64,000 nt of DNA from Flavobacterium commune (GCF_001857965.1 NZ_CP017774.1:1054001-1118000); one strand, 5' to 3'. Positions 46,424 to 56,158 are shown, counted from the first letter of the stretch. Translations and numbers: made by a program. The notes: generated by a model from the letters alone, not told the origin.

Positions 46424-46468
46424 CACGCAGATTCTGCAGATTTTCGCAGATTTTCGCAGATTTTTTTT
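46424..46468. repeat. Short tandem repeat TTTTCGCAGA
   Basis: Two exact copies (46441-46450, 46451-46460) and degenerate flanking copies of a 10-bp unit, ending in a T-run. It resembles the GCAGATT-type intergenic repeats of Bacteroidota. Confidence 0.6.
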
Positions 46469-46482
46469 CGAAGCTAAATGAA

Positions 46483-46530
46483 AGCCACGAATTCACAAAT
46501 TATTAAAAATTAATTCGTGAATTCGTGGCT
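46483..46530 (-). terminator. Inverted repeat after the pectinesterase gene, possible terminator
   Basis: Perfect 14-bp arms AGCCACGAATTCAC (46483-46496) and GTGAATTCGTGGCT (46517-46530) with a 20-nt loop, 19 bp past the pectinesterase stop. No strong T-run follows on the minus strand, so termination is uncertain. Confidence 0.45.
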
Positions 46531-46548
46531 CTATTTACGGTAAAAGCT

Positions 46549-47535
46549 TCATCGAATCTTTTTCCAAAAATCATCCTTAGGAAAAATATTTTTCAAGGTA
46601 TATTTTGCAGCTTCATCCTTTGACAATTGATGCGACCAAGCCACTCTTTTATCCGTTTTAGCTCCTTTTCCTTTGTTGTTGTATTCGGCGTAAAAAGCCG
46701 TTTTCGTCTTATCGGCGAATCGCTCATCTTTCCATGGATTCCAGCCTTCAGCCAAAATATGGCTTCCTAAATTACAATTCATAAATACCGTTTTAGCATA
46801 AGGACGCCAAGGTCTGCCTAAGAAAACTTTGGTTACATTGGCATCGGCAATCAGTTTACAATTCAAGAACACATAACCAAATTGTTGATTCTCTGGAGTG
46901 GATGCCGCTGTTATATAAGAATCCCTTTTACTTTTGATGACACAATTTTCAAAAACTGCCGTTGCCGGTCCAAAAATAAAATCGGTCGTTCCTTCGATAT
47001 AGCAATTTTGATAATATTGATAGGTTCCGTCACCATCGGTCAATAGCGTATCCTGACAACCTAAAATTCTAGCATTTTTAATTATAAAACGATTACCTTT
47101 TGCACATAAAGAAACGGCCTGCCCTTTCTCACACCATGTATTTTCAATCGTTAAATTTTCAATTCGAACATCATCGGCGCGAACCAAAAGCGTGTATGAA
47201 TCGGAAGTTCCAATATTTCGATTCGAATTTGGATTGGCTTTCCCCGAATAATCATCATACGTAATAATCGTATTGTCTTTACTCTCGCCTAGTAATTTCA
47301 GTCCTGGTTTTGAAGATGGAATGACTAATTTTTCTTTATAAATCCCTTTTTTGATGTAAATCACAACGGATTCTTTTTCAGTATTGGCAGCATCAATTGC
47401 CGCTTGAACGGTTTTGAAATCGCCACTTCCATCTTGGGCTACGGTTATCTTTTTATCCAAATCTTTTTTTAACTGCGCATCAATAGAAGCAACTGAAAAA
47501 ACACAAAAAAACAATACTAAAATATACTTCATCAT
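46549..47535 (-). CDS. Pectinesterase, CE8
   Basis: A 328-residue exported enzyme that removes methyl esters from homogalacturonan. Signal peptide residues 1-20 (ending SIDAQ). Beta-helix motifs of CE8: ITVAQDGSGDFKTVQAAIDA, YIKKGIYKEKLVIP, KGQAVSLCAKG, GCQDTLL (catalytic-site Gln and first Asp), YIEGTTDFIFGPATAVFENC (second Asp) and LGRPWRPYAKTVFMNC (substrate-binding Arg and Trp). The C-terminal SHQLSKDEAAKYTL motif is also preserved in the adjacent remnant. It is divergent from GH115, and the 190-bp gap between them carries a palindromic operator at 47613-47624. Confidence 0.95.
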   Translation of the reverse strand: MMKYILVLFFCVFSVASIDAQLKKDLDKKITVAQDGSGDFKTVQAAIDAANTEKESVVIYIKKGIYKEKLVIPSSKPGLKLLGESKDNTIITYDDYSGKANPNSNRNIGTSDSYTLLVRADDVRIENLTIENTWCEKGQAVSLCAKGNRFIIKNARILGCQDTLLTDGDGTYQYYQNCYIEGTTDFIFGPATAVFENCVIKSKRDSYITAASTPENQQFGYVFLNCKLIADANVTKVFLGRPWRPYAKTVFMNCNLGSHILAEGWNPWKDERFADKTKTAFYAEYNNKGKGAKTDKRVAWSHQLSKDEAAKYTLKNIFPKDDFWKKIR

Positions 47536-47612
47536 CTAAAAAAATTAATTATTCATCCTTTAAACCAAAAGGAATCGAAACCCAAAAATAAAGAAAAAAA
47601 ACCCAGCTTTTA

Positions 47613-47624
47613 GTAATCGATTAC
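47613..47624. promoter_or_regulatory. Palindromic LacI-type operator GTAATCGATTAC, copy 1
   Basis: A perfect 12-bp palindrome in the divergent CE8/GH115 gap, 78 bp before the CE8 start and 102 bp before the GH115 start. A minus-strand TATTTTTG (47583-47590) is a possible -7 element of CE8. An identical palindrome occurs at 62970-62981. Confidence 0.65.
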
Positions 47625-47725
47625 ATATTGTAAAAAATCACGAAATCACTTCATTATTAGGCGTTATTATCTTATTTTAGACGACTATTAAATACCCTAA
47701 CAAAACCAATCAAAACAAGCATTTA

Positions 47726-50182
47726 ATGAAAAACAAAATTCAATATTCCTCTTTACTAATACTCTTTTTTACAAGCCATCTTTTTTGGAGTCAGGAAAGC
47801 AAAAGCAGCTTTCTTATTGCCGATAAAAATAAAGTAAGTACTATTTACATCGACCAAAATGCAGACCAACTGGTGGTTTGGGCTGTCAATGAATTGGCAA
47901 ACGACATTCAGGAAATCACAACCCAAAAACCTGCTATTGTTAAAACCCAAAAATCAAAGGGAGAAAACGGAATTTACATTGGGCAAATCAATGAAAATCT
48001 CTTTAAAAACAATAAAAAATTGAACTTAAAAGGTGCCTGGGAAAAATTCAGCATCAGTACCGAAAAAAACAATTTGTATATCGTGGGGAGCGATGTGCGC
48101 GGAACGGTTTTCGGAATTTTTGAAACTGCCGAAAGATTAGGGATTTCCCCTTGGAAATGGTGGGCTGATGTCAACAATATTAAAAAAGAAACATTAGTTC
48201 TTACTCTTCCTACCGAAGGAATTACCGAAAGTCCTTCGGTGCAATTTCGTGGCATATTCTTAAATGATGAAGACTGGGGACTACAACCCTGGGCGGCTAA
48301 AACTTTCGAAAAAGAAACTGGTGATATTGGCCCTAAAACCTACGAAAAGATATTCCAATTGTTATTGCGTTTGAAAGCCAATACCATTTGGCCGGCAATG
48401 CACGAATCGACTAAAGCGTTTTTTCATATTGAAGGCAATAAAGAAATGGCCCAAAAATACCATATTCTATTGGGGACTTCCCACGCCGAGCCAATGTTGA
48501 GAAACAATGTGGACGAGTGGAAAAAAGAAACCATGGGTGCTTTTAATTATTTTACCAATAGCGAAAACATCAATAAATATTGGCAAGGGCGCTTAAATGA
48601 AGTTCGAGACAGTAAAGCAGAAGCAGTCTTCACAATGGGAATGCGTGGCGTTCATGACAGCCAAATGGAAGGTGCAAAAAATGCAGAAGAAGCCAAAAAT
48701 ATGGTTGAAAAAATCATTGTGAAACAACGCGAAATGCTGGCTTCGACATTTAAAAAACCTATTACTTCGATTCCGCAAGTATTGATTCCGTATAAAGAAG
48801 TTTTGGAACAATACAACAAAGGACTAAAAGTTCCTGAAGATATTACCCTGATGTGGACCGATGACAACTATGGCTACATCAGACGAATTAGCAACGAAAA
48901 AGAACAAAAAAGAATTGGCGGTGGCGGTATTTATTATCATTTAAGTTACTGGGGAAGACCTCATGATTATCTATGGCTATCGTCTATGCAGCCGGGTTTA
49001 ATTTGGTCAGAAATGTCTAAAGCTTACGCCAACGGAGACAAAAAAATGTGGATTGTGAATGTGGGCGACATCAAACCTGCCGAATACGATTTGGAATTCT
49101 TCATGGACTTGGCCTGGGATATCAACTCCATAAAACCAGATGGAATTAACCAACATCTGAAAAACTGGGCAGCAAGAGAATTTAATGATGCCGTTGCCAA
49201 TGATGTTAGCAACGTCATGAGTGAATATTATAGATTAGCGATGTTGAGAAAACCGGAATTCATGGGCTGGAGCCAAACCGAACCTACTACCCAAATTAAA
49301 CCATCTGAATTTACTACTGAAGAAGCCAAACGAAGAATTCAACTTTATGATCAATTAGTCGAAAAAGTAAATGGTTTATCTTCTTCTATTCCTGAAGAGC
49401 GAAAAGATGCCTGGTTCCAATTGGTTGTTTATCCTGTAAAAGCTGCAGCTTACATCAATCATAAATTTCTATATTGGAAATTATCTTTAGAAAGTAAAGA
49501 TCAGGCAGAAAAGGAAAAATTCGAAAATTTATCGAAAGAAGGATATCGTCAAATTGAAGAATTGACTCGTTATTACAATACTGAAATGAGTAATGGGAAA
49601 TGGGCTAACATGATGAGTATGGCTCCGCGAAAACTGCCTGTTTTTGATGCTATAAAATACGATAACCCAATAAAAATTGAAGAAAAGAAAGAAGCAACAA
49701 CTACTGAATTAATCGCGATTCAGGCAAACCATTTTTCAGCAACTCAAGGGGTAAAAAATTACCAATGGAAAGCGATAGAAGGTTTTGGATACAGCAATGC
49801 GGCTATCACGCTGTTTCCTTTAAAATCAAGTTATTTTGAAACCGAAAAACCTTCGGTAACTTATACTTTCGAAACTAAGAATACTGGCGAATATGAGATT
49901 GAAGTGCGTTTTATCCCAACACACGCTAATGATTCCAATCATCAGGCAACAGTTACATTCGACTCAAATACCAGCAAAACTTTCAAGTTGAACAGCTATG
50001 ACAGAGATGCCAACTGGAAAGCAAATGTGTTACGAAATGCAGCTATTGTTAGCCTTCCTGTAAAAATAGAAAACACAGGAAAACACACTATCAAAATCGA
50101 GGTAAATCAAACCGGAATTGTAATTGACCAATTAGCGATTTACCCAAAAGGACAAAAAAAATATGAGATACCATTTAAATAA
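47726..50182 (+). CDS. GH115 alpha-glucuronidase
   Basis: An 818-residue exported enzyme of GH115. Known members release 1,2-linked (4-O-methyl-)glucuronic acid from internal xylose residues of xylan, and others act on arabinogalactan. Signal peptide residues 1-22. Family motifs: GTVFGIFETAERLGISPWKWWADV, SPSVQFRGIFLNDEDWGLQPW, LKANTIWPAMHESTKAFF, GTSHAEPMLRN, TMGMRGVHDSQM, TLMWTDDNYGYIRR, GGIYYHLSYWGRPHDYLWL and WIVNVGDIKPAEY. The last about 150 residues form the C-terminal beta-domain (GEYEIEVRFIPTHAN). Here it may act on glucuronic acid side groups of pectin or on xylan, which would fit the xylose genes at 27-29 kb. Confidence 0.93.
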   Translation: MKNKIQYSSLLILFFTSHLFWSQESKSSFLIADKNKVSTIYIDQNADQLVVWAVNELANDIQEITTQKPAIVKTQKSKGENGIYIGQINENLFKNNKKLNLKGAWEKFSISTEKNNLYIVGSDVRGTVFGIFETAERLGISPWKWWADVNNIKKETLVLTLPTEGITESPSVQFRGIFLNDEDWGLQPWAAKTFEKETGDIGPKTYEKIFQLLLRLKANTIWPAMHESTKAFFHIEGNKEMAQKYHILLGTSHAEPMLRNNVDEWKKETMGAFNYFTNSENINKYWQGRLNEVRDSKAEAVFTMGMRGVHDSQMEGAKNAEEAKNMVEKIIVKQREMLASTFKKPITSIPQVLIPYKEVLEQYNKGLKVPEDITLMWTDDNYGYIRRISNEKEQKRIGGGGIYYHLSYWGRPHDYLWLSSMQPGLIWSEMSKAYANGDKKMWIVNVGDIKPAEYDLEFFMDLAWDINSIKPDGINQHLKNWAAREFNDAVANDVSNVMSEYYRLAMLRKPEFMGWSQTEPTTQIKPSEFTTEEAKRRIQLYDQLVEKVNGLSSSIPEERKDAWFQLVVYPVKAAAYINHKFLYWKLSLESKDQAEKEKFENLSKEGYRQIEELTRYYNTEMSNGKWANMMSMAPRKLPVFDAIKYDNPIKIEEKKEATTTELIAIQANHFSATQGVKNYQWKAIEGFGYSNAAITLFPLKSSYFETEKPSVTYTFETKNTGEYEIEVRFIPTHANDSNHQATVTFDSNTSKTFKLNSYDRDANWKANVLRNAAIVSLPVKIENTGKHTIKIEVNQTGIVIDQLAIYPKGQKKYEIPFK

Positions 50183-50195
50183 CGGTATCTCATAT
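50161..50195 (+). terminator. Hairpin overlapping the GH115 stop
   Basis: Perfect 12-bp arms ATATGAGATACC (50161-50172) and GGTATCTCATAT (50184-50195). The stop codon lies in the loop. No long T-run follows. Confidence 0.5.
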
Positions 50196-50204
50196 CTATA
50201 AAAA

Positions 50205-50328
50205 AGTCCGCAAGCGGACTAGTTAGCACACAGATAACACAGATTCAACTGATAAAAACGGATTTCTCTTAACTAAGAAAAATTCAATCTGTGATAATCT
50301 GCTAAAATCCGTTTCATCTGTGTGCCAA
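50205..50328. repeat. GTCCGC hairpin plus long imperfect inverted repeat (copy 2)
   Basis: Hairpin AGTCCGC-AA-GCGGACT (50205-50220), then arms 50223-50245 and 50306-50328, matching at 19 of 23 positions (core GCACACAGAT). It is the same two-part element as at 33973-34096 with the hairpin on the other side. It lies between convergent GH115 and CE12 genes. Confidence 0.7.
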
Positions 50329-50351
50329 TTTTTATCCTGATAGAAACTAAT

Positions 50352-51893
50352 TTATTTATTCAACTCAACCGGAGGCAGATTATCTACCTCTTTTTTTGTT
50401 AAAACCAAATCTCTAATTTTGCTTCCTTTTAAGTTTCTTAACTCTTCGGCAGCAATTTTAGCTGTAAAATCGGCTCCTGCTCTGCCGGTATGAGTATGAT
50501 CTTTAGGAAAAAATGCTTTTACTTTTTCCTGTCCTATAACTTCATATTGATCGGCTACTTTTCTACTTAAATTGATATAATCTGTTTTTTCGGCAGCGGC
50601 AGCTTCCTGAGCCCATTTGATATAAGTATTATCTCTTTGCTCCACTTTTCCATTTGGCCATTCGTTTCTTGGCGTTAAGCTCATAACAATTGGAGTTCCT
50701 CCTTTTTCTTTGGTTTCACGAATGAATTTCTTTAAATACCAGCCATAAGTATGTACTGTTTCCATCAAACTATCAGCACGATTTACCTGTTGTGTTTCTT
50801 CGCCAATTCCATTGATAGAACCTCTGAATTTTTCGCTATCAATTTTACCTGCATCGTTATGTCCAAATTGAAGAATAACAAAATCATCCGGTTGGATTTC
50901 TTTTTTCACCTTGTCCCAAAGTCCTTCAAAATCAAAAGTACGCGAACTTCTACCTCCTCTTGCTTTGTTAACGATATTTACTCGGGTAGTGTCAAAATAA
51001 CGCGGAGCCATTACTCCCCATCCTACTGCATTTTCATTGTTATTGTTCGCCATAGTCGAATCGCCAATCAGGAAAACATTAATTTTTCTAGGCAATTTGA
51101 TTACCGGATTTTCTAAAATGTAATTCTTCAAAGGACTCGCAGATGCCTTTAATCCTTCGATTACTGAAGTGGCAGCCATCACAGCTCCTTTAGCCGATGG
51201 ATGTGTATGGTCTTTTTTATAAAAATAAGTTCCTGTTACTTTGGCTTCGCCAAATTGCTCTAATTTCTTAGCCATTCTATCATTCAAATCGATGAAAGTT
51301 ACTTTCTCCTGATCGGCAATTTGTTTCGCCCATAATCCATAAGAAGTATTATTTCTTGGCAATTTTCCGTCTTTCCAGGTATTTCTTGGAATTGGCGACA
51401 TCACAATAGGAATAGCTCCTTTTTCTTTAGCCTCTTTCACTACTTTACGGATGTACCAACCGTAAGTATGCACAATTTCGTGCTTTTTGGTAATCAAATT
51501 ATCAATTTCCTCTGTCTTATCAGAAATCCCTTTTATGGTTCCTCTGGCTCTAATGGTATCATTCAGCGGGCCATCATCATTATGCCCCCATTGGATTAAA
51601 ACATAATCGCCTTTTTTCAGTTTTTTATAAACCGCATCCCACAATCCTAAATTTTGATACGATCTGGAACTTGTTCCACCCAGCGCATGATTTTCAATTC
51701 TAACTTTGGTAGAATCTAAAAATTGCCCAATGTAATCGCCCCAGCCCCAAAGACCACCAGCTCCATCGCCACGACCATTTTTAACTGTAGAATCGCCTAC
51801 GGTATACACTGTTATTTTTTGCTGTGCCTCAGCCTTAAATTGTGCTAAAAAAAGTGCTAAAAAGGCAAATAGCATTAATTTATTAATCTTCAT
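50352..51893 (-). CDS. Tandem CE12 rhamnogalacturonan acetylesterase
   Basis: A 513-residue exported protein made of two SGNH hydrolase domains. Domain 1 (about 25-250) has GDSTVKNG (Ser about 35), ALGGTSSRSY, QWGHND and KKDHTHPS. Domain 2 (about 262-500) has GDSTMANN (Ser about 278), ARGGRSSRTF, QFGHND and PKDHTHTG. Both keep the nucleophile Ser, oxyanion Gly/Asn and the DxxH pair, so both should be active. CE12 enzymes remove acetyl groups from galacturonate in rhamnogalacturonan I. Signal peptide residues 1-23. Last gene of the minus operon CE12-GH2-CE12x2, 18 bp after GH2. Confidence 0.93.
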   Translation of the reverse strand: MKINKLMLFAFLALFLAQFKAEAQQKITVYTVGDSTVKNGRGDGAGGLWGWGDYIGQFLDSTKVRIENHALGGTSSRSYQNLGLWDAVYKKLKKGDYVLIQWGHNDDGPLNDTIRARGTIKGISDKTEEIDNLITKKHEIVHTYGWYIRKVVKEAKEKGAIPIVMSPIPRNTWKDGKLPRNNTSYGLWAKQIADQEKVTFIDLNDRMAKKLEQFGEAKVTGTYFYKKDHTHPSAKGAVMAATSVIEGLKASASPLKNYILENPVIKLPRKINVFLIGDSTMANNNNENAVGWGVMAPRYFDTTRVNIVNKARGGRSSRTFDFEGLWDKVKKEIQPDDFVILQFGHNDAGKIDSEKFRGSINGIGEETQQVNRADSLMETVHTYGWYLKKFIRETKEKGGTPIVMSLTPRNEWPNGKVEQRDNTYIKWAQEAAAAEKTDYINLSRKVADQYEVIGQEKVKAFFPKDHTHTGRAGADFTAKIAAEELRNLKGSKIRDLVLTKKEVDNLPPVELNK

Positions 51894-51911
51894 TTTTATT
51901 TGGTTTTATTA

Positions 51912-54782
51912 TTATTTGGTTGCTATTCTAAAATCGAACCATAAATTCATCTGAATTCCTTCATCGCCACTTTTAATTCTAATACTAGCTGGCTGGCTAT
52001 GTGGCCCATGGTGCTCAATAGGTTTAAAGTCACGCATGGCCGGAATCTCATACATAAACGAAATATTTCCTTCAGGGAAAGCCGGTTGCGGATAAGCACC
52101 TTCAAAAGCATTTTTAGGTAAATCCGGTGTAAATAATCTTAAGAAAACTTTCTCGGAGGCAGAAAACATTTTGAAGCTATTATTCCCTTTGGATTTCAAA
52201 GCTCCTGCGTAAAAATCAGCATGATAACCTTTAAACTCTGGCAAAATCATATTTTCAAAACTCTCTCCAGGAATAGTCTGATTGTATTCTTTCTCCCAAA
52301 CTCCATAAGTTGTTCCTTGAATTCTGTTTTTCCAAACATGATAAGGCCCTTTTCCAAACCATTTCATGCTCTCAACTCCTTCTTCAGGAAAATCAAAAGT
52401 GATACCAAAAGCATCTACTTTATCCTGGAAAAAAGCACCATCAAAACCATTGTTAGCTCCAGCATCTTTTAGCGCTAACATTTCCATTTTCAATCGACCA
52501 TCGGCAGTCATCGTCCATTTGATTTTTTTGATTCCGCCAACATAATTTACTGTAAGTACAGCAGCATTATTTTCGACAGCGGTTTCAACACTTTTTACTT
52601 CGGCTATCATCCCAATTGGCGTAGGTCCATTAGTTAAAGGAACAATGCCGTTTTTGTTTTTAACTGTGATAATTTTTCCAGTTTTTTTATCGAATATAAC
52701 CTGAACATCTTTACTAATCAATGAAACTGAAGCTGCCTCGTCTTTAATACTCACTTTTGCCTTGGTTTCTTTTTTCAACAAAAATTTCTCAGCAAAATAA
52801 TCTGCTTTATGAATCGTCCATGTCCAGGTATAAATCTCTCTTCCATGTTGATCATGTGCTATGATTTCGACTAAATCTCCTTCGAAAAAATTAGCCGAAA
52901 CCGGAATTTTTATTTTCGCCTTCTCACCTGGTTCGATACTTGGAATTTCAATTTTTCCTTTATCTAAAATCGAATTTTCATTCTTAGCATATAAAGCGTC
53001 TTTATTAGCCTTAACCACTTTGTACTCCATGGTACAAGAATTAAGGTTGCTAAAAATATAATCGTTACTTATAAAAAATGTGCCATCAAATTTTGATGTA
53101 ATACTTACAGGAGAAAATTGAATTGGTGCCCAAATTTCCTTAATCGCATAAAAACTTCCTTCTTTTTCACGGTGAGGTCCCAAAATTCCATCGGCAGCCA
53201 AAGAACCTTTCGAATCAAATTGTTCTTTTCCTGTCCAATCAGATCTCTTCACCGCTTCATCACAAAAAACCCAGATAAATCCACCTGCAAACAACGGACT
53301 TTCTTTAAAATGATTCCAAAAATCTTCCAGTCCTGCCCCTCCACCATTGTCATAAGTAGCGTGCATAAATTCTGTTGGAAAGAAAACATTTTCTCCCTTT
53401 ACGAATCGGTGAATTCCGGTTTGATACGCTGGATAATGATGCGCATCCCAACCATCAAAATCTGACCAAGGGTGAATAACAATACGTTTTTGAGGATCTA
53501 AATCTCTAAAAACCTTGTCTACATTATAATTCCATCCGCCTTCGTTTCCATTATCCCAAATAATAACCGATGCATGATTGACATCTCGCGTTACCATTTC
53601 TGTTACTAATTTAGTTCCTGTCTCAGTATCATAAGAATTTTGCCAACCTGCTAATTCATCCAAAACAAAAATCCCTAATGAATCGCAAACTTGTAGAAAA
53701 TGACTGTCCGCAGGATAATGGCCACGCACAGCATTCATATTCATATCTTTTAGCAAATTCACATCCATGATGCTCAAACGCTTGCTGGTACTTCTTCCAG
53801 ACTCTGGCCAAATTTCATGTCGGTTAACTCCTTTCATGATAATCTTCTTTCCATTCACATAGATTCCGTCTTTTTTGATGAATTCTAAGGTTCTAAAACC
53901 AATACGTTCAGTAATTTCGTGAATGGTTTTCCCGTTTTGTTTCAATTCTAATTTTAGATTGTACAAATTAGGCGTTTCCGGACTCCACGGCTTGATATTT
54001 GGAAACTGCATGTTAATGACTTTTTTAGCTTCTTTAGCATTAACATCAAAAGTATGTGTTCCAATGATTTTATTATTTCCATCAGCCGAAATAGAAGCCG
54101 TAATCGAGCCTTTTTGAGAAATATTCTGAAGATCTAAATGTGCATTCAACGTTCCATCCATTTTAGCATCTACAGCAACATGAGCTATATTTTCTTTTGC
54201 CATGATTTCTAGCCAAACCGGGCGATAAATTCCTCCAAAAAGCCACCAATCGGCCTTTCTTTCAGCAGCATTTACTGAATTGTTAGCCGAATGTTTAGAA
54301 ACATGTGCTTCTAAAACATTGTTTCCTCCATAATTCAACAAAGACGAAATATCATATTTGAATTCGTAAAAACCACCCTGATGAATGGGTCCTGCTGATT
54401 TTCCGTTAATTTTAACTTCTGTATCAGTCATGGCTGCGCCAAAAACAATATAAATGGTTTTGCCTTTATCTGAAGCCGAAATTTGGAATTCATGTTTATA
54501 GAAACCTTCTTCTTTACTTGGTTCCTTTTGGTTTAATTCTTTGTACCAACGGCCATAAGTATATTCGCCAAAACCTTCCAGTTCCCAGTTTGACGGCACA
54601 TTAATTTTAGACCATTGCTTGCTGTTATTTCCAGCGGTACACATAAAATCCCATTTTACAGGATGTTCAAAATCTGTCCCTGAGAGGAACACTTTTTTAG
54701 TTTCTTGAGCATTTGCAGTTATTACACATAAAAACGGTAGAAATAATGCAAAGGCAGCTTGTAATGATTTTTTAAAAAACAT
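51912..54782 (-). CDS. GH2 beta-galactosidase-like enzyme
   Basis: A 956-residue exported GH2 enzyme. Signal peptide residues 1-25 (ending TANAQ). Sugar-binding jelly-roll (WSKINVPSNWELEGFGEYTYGRWYKEL), immunoglobulin-like domain, then the TIM barrel with GVNRHEIWPESGRS, WDNGNEGGWNYN (acid/base Glu about 414) and FFPTEFMHATYDNGGG (nucleophile Glu about 471). The C-terminal beta-galactosidase small-chain-like domain (WFGKGPYHVWKNRIQGTTYGVW) completes it. It probably removes terminal beta-galactose from pectin side chains; beta-glucuronidase or other GH2 activities are not excluded. It lies between two CE12 genes in a tight operon (gaps 17 and 18 bp). Confidence 0.92.
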   Translation of the reverse strand: MFFKKSLQAAFALFLPFLCVITANAQETKKVFLSGTDFEHPVKWDFMCTAGNNSKQWSKINVPSNWELEGFGEYTYGRWYKELNQKEPSKEEGFYKHEFQISASDKGKTIYIVFGAAMTDTEVKINGKSAGPIHQGGFYEFKYDISSLLNYGGNNVLEAHVSKHSANNSVNAAERKADWWLFGGIYRPVWLEIMAKENIAHVAVDAKMDGTLNAHLDLQNISQKGSITASISADGNNKIIGTHTFDVNAKEAKKVINMQFPNIKPWSPETPNLYNLKLELKQNGKTIHEITERIGFRTLEFIKKDGIYVNGKKIIMKGVNRHEIWPESGRSTSKRLSIMDVNLLKDMNMNAVRGHYPADSHFLQVCDSLGIFVLDELAGWQNSYDTETGTKLVTEMVTRDVNHASVIIWDNGNEGGWNYNVDKVFRDLDPQKRIVIHPWSDFDGWDAHHYPAYQTGIHRFVKGENVFFPTEFMHATYDNGGGAGLEDFWNHFKESPLFAGGFIWVFCDEAVKRSDWTGKEQFDSKGSLAADGILGPHREKEGSFYAIKEIWAPIQFSPVSITSKFDGTFFISNDYIFSNLNSCTMEYKVVKANKDALYAKNENSILDKGKIEIPSIEPGEKAKIKIPVSANFFEGDLVEIIAHDQHGREIYTWTWTIHKADYFAEKFLLKKETKAKVSIKDEAASVSLISKDVQVIFDKKTGKIITVKNKNGIVPLTNGPTPIGMIAEVKSVETAVENNAAVLTVNYVGGIKKIKWTMTADGRLKMEMLALKDAGANNGFDGAFFQDKVDAFGITFDFPEEGVESMKWFGKGPYHVWKNRIQGTTYGVWEKEYNQTIPGESFENMILPEFKGYHADFYAGALKSKGNNSFKMFSASEKVFLRLFTPDLPKNAFEGAYPQPAFPEGNISFMYEIPAMRDFKPIEHHGPHSQPASIRIKSGDEGIQMNLWFDFRIATK

Positions 54783-54799
54783 AAAATTTGATTATAGAA

Positions 54800-56158
54800 T
54801 TAGTTTCCGTCTGGTTTTACAATTTCAAAACGATTACTCATAGGCAGCGTCCATTTTGCGAAAGCATTCGGCTGATTAGGATTATATTGAGGCACTTCTT
54901 TTAAGAAATATTGAGCCAAAGGGCTGTTTAAATCACGAAGTCCTTTCATCACACAAAGTGCAATTTCATTGGCTCCAAAAGAATTGAAATGGGTGTTATC
55001 TTCTAATTTTTCTTTTTGCCCCGGAAAAGTATTCGCTGGATATTGAACAAATGCTTTTCTGGATGGTTCATCTCCCCAGCTTTCATAAAGTGTTGTAGTT
55101 AATTTTGTAATATCTACTAAAGGAACATTCATTTCCTGAGCTACTTTTCGCATGGCATCAGGATAATCCCCATGTGTTGGTTTTAAAGTTCCGTCGGCAT
55201 TAAAAGCACGACGTTGAACCGGAGTTATCAAAATTGGAATTGCACCTTTGTCTCTGGCTGCTTGAACATATTCACGAATGGAAGCTGAATAGGAATCCCA
55301 AGGACCAATGCCCTCGCCTTTTTCTTTTTCATCATTATGAGCAAATTCAACAATTAAATAATCTCCCGGTTTGATAATAGACAAGACTTTTTTCAAACGC
55401 AAACTTGCCTTAAAAGAACGCAATGTAGCTCCGGAAACCGCATAATTTGCCACCACCACATTTTGGTCAAAATAATTGGTAATGAATTGCCCCCATGATG
55501 CCCAAGGCTCTAAATCCTGATCGGTTACTGTAGAATCTCCAGCCAGATAAACTGTTTTAACATTGGTTATTGGAGTAATACTAATACTTTTAATTTCAAC
55601 TGTTCCCAGAAATTCCAAAGTCAATTTTTCATCCCAATTTAATTGTCCCAAATCCCTGTCTTTTAGTTGAATTTGCGATTTTTCATCAATTTTGGAAGTT
55701 CTCACATTTACATTAAAAACTTTAGTAGTCGTTTCTCCTTTTTTAAGTACTTGCTGGTCTAAAAACAATCTTCTGGATTCAGCTTTAATAGTAGTTGTAG
55801 TACTTTTAGTTTTACTGCCAAAAGTTACCGTAACCTGATAATTGCCTTCAGGAACTTTTACCGAAAAATAAGTTGGCTTCTCAGTTGCAAAAGAATTTTT
55901 ATTGACTTTCACATTTACCACAGTATTAAAATCAAATCCGTATCCCGTAGCTGAATCATAGCTTACTGATTTATTAAGCATTACAGCCTTTTTGCTTTTC
56001 TTTACTTTTTTTCCAAATAAAAAAACTTTCTCTCCTATTGTATTAGAATCTTTTACAATAGTTTTTGCTAGTATTTCTTCAGTAACGGTTGCTGCATTTA
56101 CAACCTGAAAACTACACCATAAAAGCATTAGGAAAACCATCTTGTTTTTTCGAATCAT
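54800..56158 (-). CDS. CE12 rhamnogalacturonan acetylesterase with N-terminal beta-sandwich
   Basis: A 452-residue exported esterase. Signal peptide residues about 1-23. Residues about 40-200 form a galactose-binding-like/CBM-like beta-sandwich (YGFDFNTVVNVKVNKNSF, YFSVKVPEGNYQVTVTFG), the usual partner of this CE12 subgroup. Residues about 203-430 form the SGNH domain: YLAGDSTVTDQDLEPWASWG (Ser about 209), NYAVSGATLRSF, EFAHND (the usual GHND is AHND here) and EDNTHFNSFGANEIA (catalytic Asp/His). First gene of the minus operon. The start could also be the second Met (codon 7). Confidence 0.92.
   Translation of the reverse strand: MIRKNKMVFLMLLWCSFQVVNAATVTEEILAKTIVKDSNTIGEKVFLFGKKVKKSKKAVMLNKSVSYDSATGYGFDFNTVVNVKVNKNSFATEKPTYFSVKVPEGNYQVTVTFGSKTKSTTTTIKAESRRLFLDQQVLKKGETTTKVFNVNVRTSKIDEKSQIQLKDRDLGQLNWDEKLTLEFLGTVEIKSISITPITNVKTVYLAGDSTVTDQDLEPWASWGQFITNYFDQNVVVANYAVSGATLRSFKASLRLKKVLSIIKPGDYLIVEFAHNDEKEKGEGIGPWDSYSASIREYVQAARDKGAIPILITPVQRRAFNADGTLKPTHGDYPDAMRKVAQEMNVPLVDITKLTTTLYESWGDEPSRKAFVQYPANTFPGQKEKLEDNTHFNSFGANEIALCVMKGLRDLNSPLAQYFLKEVPQYNPNQPNAFAKWTLPMSNRFEIVKPDGN

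Noticed and set aside
46424..46468. Possible replication-origin iterons
   Set aside because: Only two exact 10-bp copies, no DnaA-box cluster, no replication gene nearby.
50326..50345. TATCCTGATA as another copy of the direct-repeat motif
   Set aside because: It has only one CAGG core on the minus strand and no second core ten bases away. It lies between convergent genes.
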